Shown here one piece after another: positions 1-8,085 of a stretch of 62,206 nt of DNA. The stretch's first letter is position 1. Each line of letters opens with the position of its first letter. A model generated the notes under the pieces. That model did not search any database, had not been told where the DNA came from, and saw nothing but the letters and a program-made list of their open reading frames with translations. The stretch is from contig NZ_JQJI01000010.1 in the NCBI RefSeq assembly GCF_000745455.1, positions 1 to 62,206 of the forward strand. Reading direction: 5' to 3'. This DNA comes from Mesoaciditoga lauensis cd-1655R = DSM 25116. GTDB lineage: Bacteria; Thermotogota; Thermotogae; Mesoaciditogales; Mesoaciditogaceae. The position numbers were made by a program, and so were the translations under genes.

Positions 1-280
1 CAAACTTCACCGTAGCTTCTTCTTGTTCAGGTGTCATCTTGAAGTTGTGACCTTCGTAGTGTTCGTACCTTAAACCGGATATGCCAAACAATTTGTACCT
101 TTCAACCGTGTTCCTTGCAAAGCTTTCTGAAATCAATAGAGCTTCACATATGTCTTTGTATTTCCATCCCTTGGCCCATAGAATGACGCTGTTAATCCTA
201 ACAGCTGTTTTCTTATCTTTTGTTTTCCTGTGAAGAGCCATGAGTTCTCTTATTTCTTCATCCGATAATTTTTTCTCCAT
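1..280 (-). mobile_element. IS630-type transposase, N-terminal part (runs off window)
   Basis: Reading the minus strand from an ATG at 278-280 gives an open frame to base 1, beginning MEKKLSDEEIRELMALHRKT and continuing through IRINS-like VILWAKGWKYKDICEALLIS and RNTVERYKLFGISGLRYEH. This is the helix-turn-helix region typical of IS630/Tc1-type transposases (pattern of leucine-rich helices, 'GWKYKDIC...S..FARNTVERY..FGISGL'). Only about 93 residues are present, so the DDE catalytic domain lies outside the window and intactness cannot be judged. Family assignment rests on recognising the HTH pattern, not on catalytic residues. An IS630 element would duplicate a TA dinucleotide, so it is not an obvious source of the 7-bp duplications seen at the small elements in this window. 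Confidence 0.7.
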
Positions 281-380
281 GTTTATATCTTACCACAATA
301 TTGCTTTTTTGAATTGGGTTGAGTATAAGATCATCATCACCTCTTTAATTATTCGGAAAGATCGCTTATTTTGATCATGA

Positions 381-415
381 AAAATGGCACACGTTAAGTG
401 TGCGTGTGCCATTTT
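381..415 (-). terminator. Intrinsic terminator after ppdK
   Basis: A 13-bp inverted repeat (AAAATGGCACACG at 381-393 and its complement at 403-415) lies just past the ppdK stop codon at 430. On the minus strand the stem ends in a short T run, giving a standard Rho-independent terminator. Confidence 0.8.
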
Positions 416-429
416 ATTTCAAATGTATC

Positions 430-3090
430 TCAGTCATTCTTCTTTGCTTCGACAACAGCTTGAGCTGCGGCTAACCTCGCTATTGGTACCCTGTAAGGAG
501 AGCAGCTCACGTAATTCAAGCCTATTTCATTCACTATCTTTATCGAAGCCGGGTCTCCGCCATGCTCACCGCAAATACCAAGTTTGAGTTCTGGCTTGAC
601 ACTTCTTCCTTTTTCTTTGGCCATTCTTACAAGTTCTCCAACCCCATCTTTGTCCAACGTTTTAAATGGATCCACTTTCAAGATTCCTTTATCGAGATAA
701 TCTTTAAGGAATTTACCGCTGTCATCTCTACTGAATCCAAACGTCATCTGAGTAAGGTCATTGGTTCCAAATGAGAAGAAATCAGCTTCGGCTGCAATTT
801 GATCTGCGGTAACAGCTGCGCGAGGAACTTCTATCATCGTTCCGACGAGATACTTGAGATCCACTCCGCTTTCTTTGATAAGTGCATCTGCAGTTTCCAC
901 GATGATGTTCTTGACGTATTTCAACTCGTTGACATGTCCAACTAGTGGAACCATTATCTCTGGGATGACTTCGATATTCTCTTCTTTCTTCAATTCGATG
1001 GCTGCCAGGATGATGGCTTTAGTTTGCATGACCGCTATTTCTGGGTAAGTGATCGCCAAGCGGCATCCTCTGTGCCCCATCATTGGATTGAATTCATGGA
1101 GAGATTCGACTATTTCTTTAACTCTTTCAAAGCTTATGCCCAAGTCTTTGGCAAGTTTCCTCTGTGCTTCTTCCTCTTTTGGAAGGAACTCGTGAAGAGG
1201 CGGATCTATGAGCCTTATGGTAACTGGCAATCCTTTCATTTCCCTGAAGAGGCCCTTGAAATCCTCTTTCTGCATTGGAAGGAGTTTGTCAAGTGCTTTT
1301 TCTCTCTGTTCCTTCGTTTCAGAAGCGATCATTTCACGCACAACCGGGATCTTTTCGTTATCGAAGAACATATGTTCCGTTCTGCACAATCCGATCCCTT
1401 CTGCACCAAAAGCCCTTGCCACTTTGGCATCCCTTGGGATATCCGCATTGGTTCTTACACCCAATTTTCTTATCTCGTCGGCCCATTCAAGAATGGTGGC
1501 AAGATTTCCTTCGAGTCCTTGTGGTTTTATGGCTTTTATATTCCCAAGGAAAACTTCTCCGGTTGAACCATCAATGGAGATCCAATCTCCTTCTTTAACG
1601 GTTATATCACCAACATGAAATTCCTTTTTCTCTTCATCAACTTCTATGGCTTCGCATCCAACAACGGCGCACTTGCCCATTCCTCTTGCGACAACCGCTG
1701 CGTGTGAAGTTCTTCCGCCTCTTGCGGTAAGAATTCCCTGAGCGGCAACCATTCCGGCAACGTCTTCAGGAGAAGTTTCAGGTCTAACCAACACAACAGG
1801 TTCCTTTTCACCGAGCTCTTCAGCCAATTTGGCAGAGAAAACTACCTTTCCAGAAGCCGCACCTGGAGAAGCGGGAAGGCCCTTGGCTATTAATCTCTTT
1901 TCCTCAATTGCTTTCTTCTTTTCATCAGGAACGAACATCGGATGGAGAAGCTGGTCGACATGATCTGGAGTCACTCTCATGACGGCTTCTTCTTTGGTGA
2001 TGAGTCCTTCGTTCACCATATCCACAGCTACCTTAACAGCTGCCATTGCCGTTCTCTTAGCAGATCTTGTTTGGAGCATGTAAAGCTTTCCTCTTTCAAC
2101 GGTGAACTCAACATCCTGCATGTCCCTGTAATGTTTTTCAAGGATATCGAATATTCTAAACAATTCGTTGTACGCTTCTTCGGAAACTTTCTTCAAACCT
2201 TCCAAACTTTCAGGCGTTCTTATACCGGCAACAACATCTTCACCCTGTGCATTTCTCAAGAATTCTCCGTATCTCCTCTTTTCGCCGGTAGAAGGATCTC
2301 TTGTAAACGCAACACCAGTTCCGCTCGTGTCGCCCATATTACCGAATACCATCGAAACAACACTTACGGCCGTTCCAAGAAGGGCGTCTTCCGGAATGTG
2401 ATTGAGTCTTCTGTAGTCAACTGCCCTTTTGTTCATCCATGAGCCAAAAACGGCATCTATGGCTATCCACAGCTGTTTCATAGGATCCTGCGGGAATTCT
2501 TTTCCTTCCCTCTTGTAAAGCTCCTTATATCGTTCCACAAGTTCTTTAAGATCCTCAACTGTCATTTCCGTGTCAAGTTTTATCCCACGTTTGGCTTTTA
2601 TAGCCTCTATTTCCTGTTCGAATTTCTTGTGCTCGATTCCAAGTGCCACATCTCCGAACATCTGAATGAACCTTCTGTAAGCATCGTAAGCAAATCTTTC
2701 GTTGTTCGTGAGCTTTGCCAACCCCAGCACGCTTTGATCGTTTAATCCAAGGTTCAAAATCGTATCCATCATACCGGGCATCGATATGGCGGCACCAGAT
2801 CTAACAGAAACGAGAAGGGGATCTTCCACGTCTCCAAATTTCTTACCCGTTACTTTTTCAAGTCTTTTCAAATGTTCTTCTACTTCTTCCCTTAATCCCT
2901 CCGGATACTTTTGGGAGTGTTTGTAATAATAATCACATACTTCTGCACTTATGGTAAATCCAGGCGGAACGGATATGCCCAAATTCGTCATTTCAGCCAA
3001 ATTGGCTCCTTTCCCGCCTAATATGTCTTTCATTTTTGCATTTCCTTCAGCTTTTCCTTCTCCGAAAAAGTATACGTACTTCTTCGACAT
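430..3090 (-). CDS. ppdK: Pyruvate, phosphate dikinase
   Basis: Interconverts pyruvate + ATP + Pi and phosphoenolpyruvate + AMP + PPi in the cytoplasm, linking glycolysis and gluconeogenesis. The 886-residue protein has the usual order: N-terminal ATP-grasp nucleotide domain (GGKGANLAEM near residue 27), central phosphohistidine swivel domain with the catalytic His in GGRTSHAAVVARGMGK, and a C-terminal TIM-barrel PEP domain ending with the catalytic Cys in GICGEHGGDP. The PPi-type Thr-Ser-His signature separates it from PEP synthase. An upstream in-frame start (3123) exists, but ATG 3088-3090 is preceded by GGGAGGTG at good spacing and gives the normal MSKKYVYFFGEG start. It lies 58 bases after rplT, beyond a terminator, and probably has its own promoter. 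Confidence 0.97.
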   Translation of the reverse strand: MSKKYVYFFGEGKAEGNAKMKDILGGKGANLAEMTNLGISVPPGFTISAEVCDYYYKHSQKYPEGLREEVEEHLKRLEKVTGKKFGDVEDPLLVSVRSGAAISMPGMMDTILNLGLNDQSVLGLAKLTNNERFAYDAYRRFIQMFGDVALGIEHKKFEQEIEAIKAKRGIKLDTEMTVEDLKELVERYKELYKREGKEFPQDPMKQLWIAIDAVFGSWMNKRAVDYRRLNHIPEDALLGTAVSVVSMVFGNMGDTSGTGVAFTRDPSTGEKRRYGEFLRNAQGEDVVAGIRTPESLEGLKKVSEEAYNELFRIFDILEKHYRDMQDVEFTVERGKLYMLQTRSAKRTAMAAVKVAVDMVNEGLITKEEAVMRVTPDHVDQLLHPMFVPDEKKKAIEEKRLIAKGLPASPGAASGKVVFSAKLAEELGEKEPVVLVRPETSPEDVAGMVAAQGILTARGGRTSHAAVVARGMGKCAVVGCEAIEVDEEKKEFHVGDITVKEGDWISIDGSTGEVFLGNIKAIKPQGLEGNLATILEWADEIRKLGVRTNADIPRDAKVARAFGAEGIGLCRTEHMFFDNEKIPVVREMIASETKEQREKALDKLLPMQKEDFKGLFREMKGLPVTIRLIDPPLHEFLPKEEEAQRKLAKDLGISFERVKEIVESLHEFNPMMGHRGCRLAITYPEIAVMQTKAIILAAIELKKEENIEVIPEIMVPLVGHVNELKYVKNIIVETADALIKESGVDLKYLVGTMIEVPRAAVTADQIAAEADFFSFGTNDLTQMTFGFSRDDSGKFLKDYLDKGILKVDPFKTLDKDGVGELVRMAKEKGRSVKPELKLGICGEHGGDPASIKIVNEIGLNYVSCSPYRVPIARLAAAQAVVEAKKND

Positions 3091-3129
3091 ATTTACACCT
3101 CCCGTTTCAATCTGTTTCAACAACGTTTC

Positions 3130-3159
3130 AAAAAAAGAGTACCGCTCATTATTGAGCGG
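3130..3159 (-). terminator. Intrinsic terminator overlapping the end of rplT
   Basis: CCGCTCA / TGAGCGG (3142-3148 and 3153-3159) forms a 7-bp stem with a 4-base loop, followed on the minus strand by TACTC and a run of T (3130-3136). One arm of the stem is made from the last codons of rplT, whose stop is at 3149-3151. It ends the infC-rpmI-rplT transcript. Confidence 0.75.
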
Positions 3160-3508
3160 ACAAGTGCTTCTTGGCTATTTCAACATATGAATCAAACATT
3201 TGCGGATCTGAAACAGCCATATCTGAAAGCATTTTTCTGTTTATTGCCACGCCGGCAAGATTTAAACCGTGTATAAGATCGCTGTACTTTAATCCGGCGT
3301 TCCTGGCTGCGATGTTAATTCTTGTGATCCACAAAGATCTCATATCTCTCTTTTTAACTTTTCTACCTTCGTAAGCGTAAATGCCAGCACGCATGGTTGA
3401 TTCTTTTGCCAATCTGTATCTTGTTCCTCTTGCACCACGGTACCCTTTTGCGGCCTTAAGAATCTTGTTATGTTTTCTTCTCTTAACCGTACCTCTTTTA
3501 ATTCTCAT
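3149..3508 (-). CDS. rplT: 50S ribosomal protein L20
   Basis: A 119-residue basic protein beginning MRIKRGTVKRRKHNKILKAAKGYRGARGTRYRLAKES, the unmistakable L20 N-terminus, with the usual length for the family. It binds 23S rRNA early in 50S assembly and in several bacteria represses its own infC-rpmI-rplT operon. The start is between ATG 3506-3508 (canonical MRIK) and an in-frame TTG two codons upstream (3512-3514) that sits at a better distance from GAAGG; the ATG is kept for family consistency. It follows rpmI by 19 bases. Confidence 0.97.
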   Translation of the reverse strand: MRIKRGTVKRRKHNKILKAAKGYRGARGTRYRLAKESTMRAGIYAYEGRKVKKRDMRSLWITRINIAARNAGLKYSDLIHGLNLAGVAINRKMLSDMAVSDPQMFDSYVEIAKKHLSAQ

Positions 3509-3527
3509 TATCAACTCACATCCTTCG

Positions 3528-3725
3528 TTAAATTCCTAGAGCTCTTCTGATTCTTCTCTTATCTCCAGATTGGAGTTGTGACTCAACATCCAATCTTCTT
3601 TTGCGCGAACCGCTTTTGTGATAATTCTTGTGGCTTCTATTGGCACAAGCGTGTAATATCTTTCCATTCTTGGTAACTCTAAAACGTTTCGCCACGCTCT
3701 TGTTCGTTTTGACTTTGTTCTTCAT
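3528..3725 (-). CDS. rpmI: 50S ribosomal protein L35
   Basis: A 65-residue basic protein (MKNKVKTNKSVAKRFRVTKN...HKNYHKSGSRKRRLD...RIRRALGI) matching L35 in length and composition. It overlaps the end of infC by four bases (the ATG lies in the infC tail), so it is probably translationally coupled. It is a structural component of the large ribosomal subunit and the middle gene of the conserved infC-rpmI-rplT operon. Confidence 0.97.
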   Translation of the reverse strand: MKNKVKTNKSVAKRFRVTKNGKILHACANRSHKNYHKSGSRKRRLDVESQLQSGDKRRIRRALGI

Positions 3726-4255
3726 TTTTTATCCTCCTCCTTGGCGGAAACCTTTTTCGGTCTTAAGCCCATTCTCATGTCTCTTCCTTCAAGCACTGGT
3801 GGAGAATCTACTTCGGCTATGTCTTGAAGGTCTTTTGCTATACGATCAAGAATTTCTTTTCCTTTATCCGTAAAGGCCATCTCACGACCTCTGAACATTA
3901 TCGTTATCCTTACCTTGTTCCCACTTTGCAAAAATCTTTTAACATGCGATAACTTCGTTTGATAATCGTGTTCGTCTATTTTCGGTCTGAACTTCATCTG
4001 TTTCAAAACGCTGCCACTTACCTTGTTTTTCTTCTGCTTTTTGCTTTGCTCATACATGTATCTTCCAAAATCCATGATTTTACACACCGGGGGTCTTGAA
4101 TTGGGAGATACAAGCACAAGATCCAGGCCATACTCTTTGGCTTTTCTCAATGCTTCTTCTTTTGAAACGATTCCAAACTGGCTACCCTCGGGCCCAATCA
4201 ATCTCACTGTCGAACTTCTAATTTCCTCATTTTTTAACGGCCCTGTTTTTTTAAT
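3722..4255 (-). CDS. infC: Translation initiation factor IF-3, probable ATT start
   Basis: IF-3 binds the 30S subunit, prevents premature 50S joining and proofreads the start codon. The 177-residue product has the N-domain (NEEIRSSTVRLIGPEGSQFGIVSKEEALRKAKEYGLDLVLVSPNSRPPVCKIMDFGRY) and C-domain (KFRPKIDEHDYQTKLSHVKRFL...GREM). No ATG suits the family N-terminus. The only good Shine-Dalgarno, GAGGAG, lies 8 bases before ATT at 4253-4255, giving IKKTGPLKNEE. A GTG at 4262-4264 overlaps that Shine-Dalgarno, and a GTG at 4297 would read through the attenuator hairpin. An ATT start is the known E. coli infC autoregulatory device. It is the first gene of the operon with rpmI and rplT. Confidence 0.93.
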   Translation of the reverse strand: MKKTGPLKNEEIRSSTVRLIGPEGSQFGIVSKEEALRKAKEYGLDLVLVSPNSRPPVCKIMDFGRYMYEQSKKQKKNKVSGSVLKQMKFRPKIDEHDYQTKLSHVKRFLQSGNKVRITIMFRGREMAFTDKGKEILDRIAKDLQDIAEVDSPPVLEGRDMRMGLRPKKVSAKEEDKK

Positions 4256-4272
4256 GTTTATCACTCCTCTAC

Positions 4273-4299
4273 AAAAAAAATTGGATGGCAACGCCACCC
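4273..4299 (-). promoter_or_regulatory. Transcription attenuator in the infC leader
   Basis: On the minus strand a GC-rich hairpin (GGATGGC 4283-4289 pairing with GCCACCC 4293-4299, one G-T pair) is followed at once by AATTTTTTTTG and then, about ten bases later, the infC Shine-Dalgarno. This is an intrinsic terminator inside the leader. An alternative stem upstream (about 4351-4373) could compete. In Bacillus the same operon is controlled by premature termination through ribosomal protein L20. The structure is visible; the ligand is inferred. Confidence 0.7.
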
Positions 4300-4400
4300 T
4301 TTTTCTTCACTGAAGAAAATCATTTCAATTCCCTTAAATAAAAAACATCTACCTCTTCCCCGTAGGTGGAGGTGAGAAGCGGTGGCTTCTACTTTTACGC

Positions 4401-4476
4401 TGGTGGGCCATGCAGGGTTCGAACCTGCGGCCTACTGATTAAGAGTCAGTTGCTCTACCAGCTGAGCTAATGGCCC
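4401..4476 (-). tRNA. tRNA-Lys (anticodon CTT)
   Basis: The reverse complement folds as a complete cloverleaf: acceptor GGGCCAT/ATGGCCC, D-arm GCTC...GAGC, anticodon stem ACTGA/TCAGT with loop CTCTTAA (anticodon CTT), T-arm GCAGG-TTCGAAC-CCTGC, discriminator A and encoded CCA. It reads the AAG lysine codon. It lies about 100 bases upstream of the infC attenuator in the same direction. Confidence 0.97.
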
Positions 4477-4573
4477 CTTTTGTTGACGGTAATATTCTAC
4501 AACAAAACCATCACTATGTCAAGAGTAAATGGTTAGTGATGAAGATTCTTCGCGCACATCGAAAATCATCTTA

Positions 4574-4893
4574 CTCATCTTGTGCATCAAGTTTAAGAAA
4601 TCAATTGGAAAGTTTTCGGTATTGAAAGTCAAGAGGAAAAATGAACCCTCCTCTCCAACTTCGTTGGCTCTCTCCTCCCAGTCTTAGGAGGAAATTCAAC
4701 AGAGTCGCTTTTCAAATAATTAAAAGCTCTGCCTCCGCATGCGGGGGAAGTGTCAGCAGAGCCATTTCTATAAGAAGTCTGCCCCCATTTATGGGGGGAA
4801 GTGACGGCGAAGTCATTTTTCTATATAAAAAGTCTGCCCCCACTTGTGGGGGAAGTGTCAGCAAAGCTGACGAAGGGGGTTCCAAGTTTTGAT
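4574..4893 (+). repeat. Dispersed repeat family B, copy 1
   Basis: Begins with CTCATCTTGTGCATCAAG, close to the terminal repeat of family A, continues with TTTAAGAAATCAATTGGAAAG, and ends with three tandem, diverged units of roughly 50-60 bp. Each unit holds a CCCCC/GGGGG hairpin followed by AAGTGWCRGC and AAGCYGAC. Related copies lie at 48143-48340 and, inverted, 60668-60911. The reading frames across it are artefacts of the repeats. The rest of 4478-5306 also holds a family A fragment and no gene. Confidence 0.75.
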
Positions 4894-4989
4894 ACAAGGC
4901 TAAAGAGAAGGGATAACGAATCTTACTCTATCATTTGATGTTTCTGTCAAAGCACACGAAACACCACACGAGATGCAAAAAACAAATAA

Positions 4990-5191
4990 AAGCTTTTTCA
5001 TCCCCTCGGAATACCTGTCAGAACATATGAGCTTTCCATCTGGAAAAAGGAGCGAATTCGTTCTGACAGAACTTCGAAAAAAATTGCCTTCACCGCTTGG
5101 AAAGCGGATTCTAAATAAAAATGTTGTATTCAGTGCTTGAATGTTCTCATCGAGAAGTCGATAACTTTCGTAATCTTCGTGCACAAGATGA
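4990..5191 (-). repeat. Dispersed repeat family A, truncated inverted copy
   Basis: Matches the reverse complement of the 362-bp element at 42349-42710: CTGTCAGAACATATGAGC, then CTGACAGAACTTCGAAAAAA, CCGCTTGGAAAGCGG and the end CGTGCACAAGATGA. The central nested hairpin (GAGGCACGCTCAG) is missing, as in the short copy at 28762-28917. The end towards 4990 is not defined. Confidence 0.7.
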
Positions 5192-5309
5192 AATTAAGCA
5201 TTAACAATGCCTTGTGACATTAACACATATAATGATATCTTAGACAAAAATTCTCTTTTACGTGCTATTATTGTGGTAAATCATGCTTATATCAAAGAAG
5301 GTGGAAATG

Positions 5310-6395
5310 ATGAATAGGGAAGAAGATGTAAGTGCAAAAATAGAGAGTTTGAGAGACTACATGGCTCAGCGTGATGCAAAAGGCGTGGTTATAAAGAGCA
5401 TAGAGAATTTTTCCTGGGTAACTTCAGGTGGGCGTTCTTACATAGCTTTATCGGATGTGGAGGGAAGCGCTGTCGTTTTTATAACCAGAGACGCGGCTTA
5501 TATAGTATCGAAAAACATAGAAGCAAAGAGATTGGAAAACGAAGAAGTAACGCGGAATTTCACCATCGTTGAATATCCCTGGTACACTAAAGTTGAAGAC
5601 ATGATCTCGAAGATTTCAGATGGATGCGAAATTTTATATGAAGACGAACCCAATTTTAGAAATTTTCTTTTTCATTCCAGGCTTAAATTAAGCGATTACG
5701 AACAAGAAAGATACAAAATCGTTGGCTTGAAAAGTACCCAAGCTTTGGAAAGGGCCATGAAATCTTTTTCTCCGGATATGACTGAAATAGAAGCGAAATC
5801 CAAAATTGAAGGGGAGCTCTCCAAAGAAGGATTGGATACGTTGTTGGTGCTGGTATTTGGTGACGAAAGTAGGAGTCTTTACAGACACAACCTACCACGT
5901 GAGATAAAACTAGGTGATAGATGCATAGCATCTGTTTGCGCCAGGAGGTTTGGTTTGGTAATTTCGACAACGCGAACCATAGAGTTCAAAAAAGACGAGA
6001 AATTCGAAAATCAACATGAAATCAATGCCCTTATAGACGCTGAGATCATAAATTCTTCTTTTGAAAAATCCCTTATTTCCCAGATCTTCTTTGATATAGA
6101 GAATATCTACAATTCTCACGGTTACCCGCAAGAATGGCAACTTCATCACCAGGGTGGAGTAACGGGATACAGAACGCGGGAATTCGTCGCCATTCCTCAC
6201 TTTCCATTTCAAATAGAAGACGGAATGGCCTTGGCGTGGAATCCAACCATCACGGGGACGAAGTCGGAAGACACCTACATTCGTACCCCAAACGGGATGG
6301 TGTTGATCAGTGCCGATGAAAAAAGCGACTGGCCTTATCTTGAATTCAACGTCAACGGCAAAACGTACAAACGCCCCGGCATTCTTAAGATTTAG
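5310..6395 (+). CDS. M24 peptidase-like (aminopeptidase P fold) protein, catalytic residues apparently lost
   Basis: A 361-residue cytoplasmic protein with a creatinase/prolidase-type N-domain (RDAKGVVIKSIENFSWVTSGGRSY) and a pita-bread C-domain. The Asp metal ligands expected in DxGaxxxGYxSDxTR are replaced: the region reads VCARRFGLVISTTRTI. The His motif reads LHHQGGVTGYRTREF, as I recall from a non-canonical M24 subgroup. Hydrolysis by the usual dinuclear metal centre is therefore doubtful. The start is ATG 5310 or 5307, both behind AAGAAGGTGG. The gene is monocistronic and its 3' end overlaps the 3' end of fliI by 11 bases on the other strand. Function unknown; the fold assignment is fairly safe. 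Confidence 0.75.
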   Translation: MNREEDVSAKIESLRDYMAQRDAKGVVIKSIENFSWVTSGGRSYIALSDVEGSAVVFITRDAAYIVSKNIEAKRLENEEVTRNFTIVEYPWYTKVEDMISKISDGCEILYEDEPNFRNFLFHSRLKLSDYEQERYKIVGLKSTQALERAMKSFSPDMTEIEAKSKIEGELSKEGLDTLLVLVFGDESRSLYRHNLPREIKLGDRCIASVCARRFGLVISTTRTIEFKKDEKFENQHEINALIDAEIINSSFEKSLISQIFFDIENIYNSHGYPQEWQLHHQGGVTGYRTREFVAIPHFPFQIEDGMALAWNPTITGTKSEDTYIRTPNGMVLISADEKSDWPYLEFNVNGKTYKRPGILKI

Positions 6396-7713
6396 CCTCT
6401 TGAGCTAACTTTTTCAGCATCTCAAGAGTTTCCTCAAATGGAGCCGGATCGTCTACAGCTTGTTTGAGGAAATTTTCTATTTTGTCGTGCATTTCTATGG
6501 AACGATCTATCTTTGGATCTGTTCCCTTTTTATAAGCGCCAACGCTTATCATGTCTTTAACCGAGTTGTAAGTTGACATGAGATCTCGTAACGTCATCGC
6601 GCTTTGTACGATTTCTTTATCCACAACCGATGGCATGACCCTGCTAACACTTTTGAGAACATCTATTGCGGGGTAATGGTTGGCGTTTGCCAGATCACGC
6701 GTTAAAACTATATGCCCATCCAATATACCTCTTGCCGTATCGCTTATGGGTTCGTTTATATCATCGCCTTCAACAAGAACCGTGTATATGCCCGTTATGG
6801 ATCCTTTATCTGAATTTCCAGCTCTTTCTAATATCTTTGGAAAAAGCGCAAAAACACTTGGAGTATATCCGCGGGTGGCTGGCGGTTCTCCCACGGCCAG
6901 TCCCACTTCCCTTTGAGCAAGTGCAAATCTCGTTAAAGAATCGACCATGAGCAAGACGTTCTTTCCTTGATCTCTAAAGTACTCCGCTATGGCTGTTGCG
7001 GTGAATATGGCCTTCACCCGCACAAGTGCTGGCTTATCACTCGTTGCCACAACAACAACAGAACGTTCTATCCCACTTCCCAAATCTCTCTCAATGAATT
7101 CCCTGACTTCCCTTCCACGCTCTCCAACCAAACAAATGACATTCACATCTGACTTGGCGTTTCTTGCAATCATTCCCATAAGCGTGGATTTTCCGACACC
7201 GCTTCCGGAAAATATTCCTATCCTTTGGCCTTTTCCTATGGTCAAAAAAGCGTCTATGGCTCTTACACCAACAGGAAGAGGTGTTTTTATCATCTTTCTT
7301 TTTATGGGATTTGGTGGAGGCGCGTTCAAAGGATAAGAGTCATACAGTGGCAATGGTCTTCCATCTAATGGCATCCCCAGGCCATCTATTACCCTACCTA
7401 AAACACTACTTCCTACTGGAACTGAAAGTCTCTCTCCGGTGGCCCTGATGGAGGCTCCTATTGATAATCCTTCTGTATCACTCAAAGGCATCAATATAAC
7501 TTTGTTTTCTTTAAAGCCAACGATCTCAGCAAGAACCTTTCCATAAGTCGATTCTATTTCACACAATTCTCCCAGCGGGGCGTTCGGACCAATGGACTCT
7601 ATCGTTAAACCCACCACTTTATCTATACGCCCCATCACGCTCCACAACGCTCCATCTTCCACATCGTTTTTGATTTTGTTCAGCATATCTTTGATAATTT
7701 CCATTTTTTTCAT
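6385..7713 (-). CDS. fliI: Flagellum-specific ATP synthase FliI (type III export ATPase)
   Basis: Energises export of flagellar subunits through the type III apparatus. The 442-residue protein has an F1-beta-like N-domain, Walker A GSGVGKST near residue 170, the GERGREVREF segment, Walker B VLLMVDSLTRFALAQREVG and the FliI-type GEPPATRGYTPSVF loop, which separates it from true ATP synthase subunits. It is the last gene of the run starting at 11017 and no other flagellar gene is visible here. It follows the SHOCT-like gene by 12 bases. The lone setting next to non-flagellar genes is odd, although the sequence looks intact. Confidence 0.92.
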   Translation of the reverse strand: MKKMEIIKDMLNKIKNDVEDGALWSVMGRIDKVVGLTIESIGPNAPLGELCEIESTYGKVLAEIVGFKENKVILMPLSDTEGLSIGASIRATGERLSVPVGSSVLGRVIDGLGMPLDGRPLPLYDSYPLNAPPPNPIKRKMIKTPLPVGVRAIDAFLTIGKGQRIGIFSGSGVGKSTLMGMIARNAKSDVNVICLVGERGREVREFIERDLGSGIERSVVVVATSDKPALVRVKAIFTATAIAEYFRDQGKNVLLMVDSLTRFALAQREVGLAVGEPPATRGYTPSVFALFPKILERAGNSDKGSITGIYTVLVEGDDINEPISDTARGILDGHIVLTRDLANANHYPAIDVLKSVSRVMPSVVDKEIVQSAMTLRDLMSTYNSVKDMISVGAYKKGTDPKIDRSIEMHDKIENFLKQAVDDPAPFEETLEMLKKLAQEAKS

Positions 7714-7725
7714 ATTCTTAACTCC

Positions 7726-8073
7726 CTAACGTTCCACGTAAATATCCACCGTTTCGTCCTTCGTTTCAACGTGAATACCGCTCTCTTCTATTTCTTCCAA
7801 ATCGAAATCCATTCCCTTCGAGGCACCGAATTTCCTTAAAAACCCATCTGCTATTCCAAGTGGGATCGTGATGTTAGCGGCTTCTCCATTTTTATTTTTG
7901 GGTGTAACGTGAATTACGAGTTTTCCCTTTTTTCTTCCAACTTCCCGTGCGTTTCGCAAGTTCTCCCCTTCTTTTTTCATGCACAGTGCTTCTATCAAAT
8001 CAACCGCTTCTTCAGAAGTTATCGTACCATCTTTTGCCATATTTATAACATGTAAAATGGAATCCTTATCCAC
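7726..8073 (-). CDS. Small SHOCT-like protein of unknown function
   Basis: A 115-residue protein. Its N-terminus (DSILHVINMAKDGTITSEEAVDLIEAL) is a short helical motif like the 'G.IT.EEA..LL..L' ends (SHOCT-type) of bacterial envelope-stress proteins. The remainder (KGKLVIHVTPKNKNGEAANITIPLGIADGFLRKFG...ESGIHVETKDETVDIYVER) looks like a small beta-rich domain. The start is GTG 8073, 8 bases after AGGAGG; an upstream GTG overlaps the Shine-Dalgarno. Similar helical tails occur in the DUF4097 and DUF2089 proteins of the same operon, so the three probably interact or share ancestry. No function is assigned. Confidence 0.75.
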   Translation of the reverse strand: MDKDSILHVINMAKDGTITSEEAVDLIEALCMKKEGENLRNAREVGRKKGKLVIHVTPKNKNGEAANITIPLGIADGFLRKFGASKGMDFDLEEIEESGIHVETKDETVDIYVER

Positions 8074-8085
8074 AAAAGCCACCTC

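Noticed and set aside
1-280. IS630 transposase as the enzyme moving the family A elements
   Set aside because: IS630-type elements target and duplicate TA; the family A copies have 7-bp duplications and no TA rule. A different transposase is expected.
1024-1566. Long antisense frames over ppdK, infC, mutL, kce and others
   Set aside because: They are shadows of highly conserved genes on the other strand, without ribosome sites.
4730-4885. CRISPR-like array in family B (GC hairpins with AT-rich spacers)
   Set aside because: Only two or three diverged units per site, spacers also repeated, the same units at three places in both orientations, and no cas genes.
7726-8073. SHOCT-like gene as a flagellar chaperone for FliI
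   Set aside because: No similarity to FliH or FliJ; the helical motif links it instead to the DUF4097 and DUF2089 proteins.
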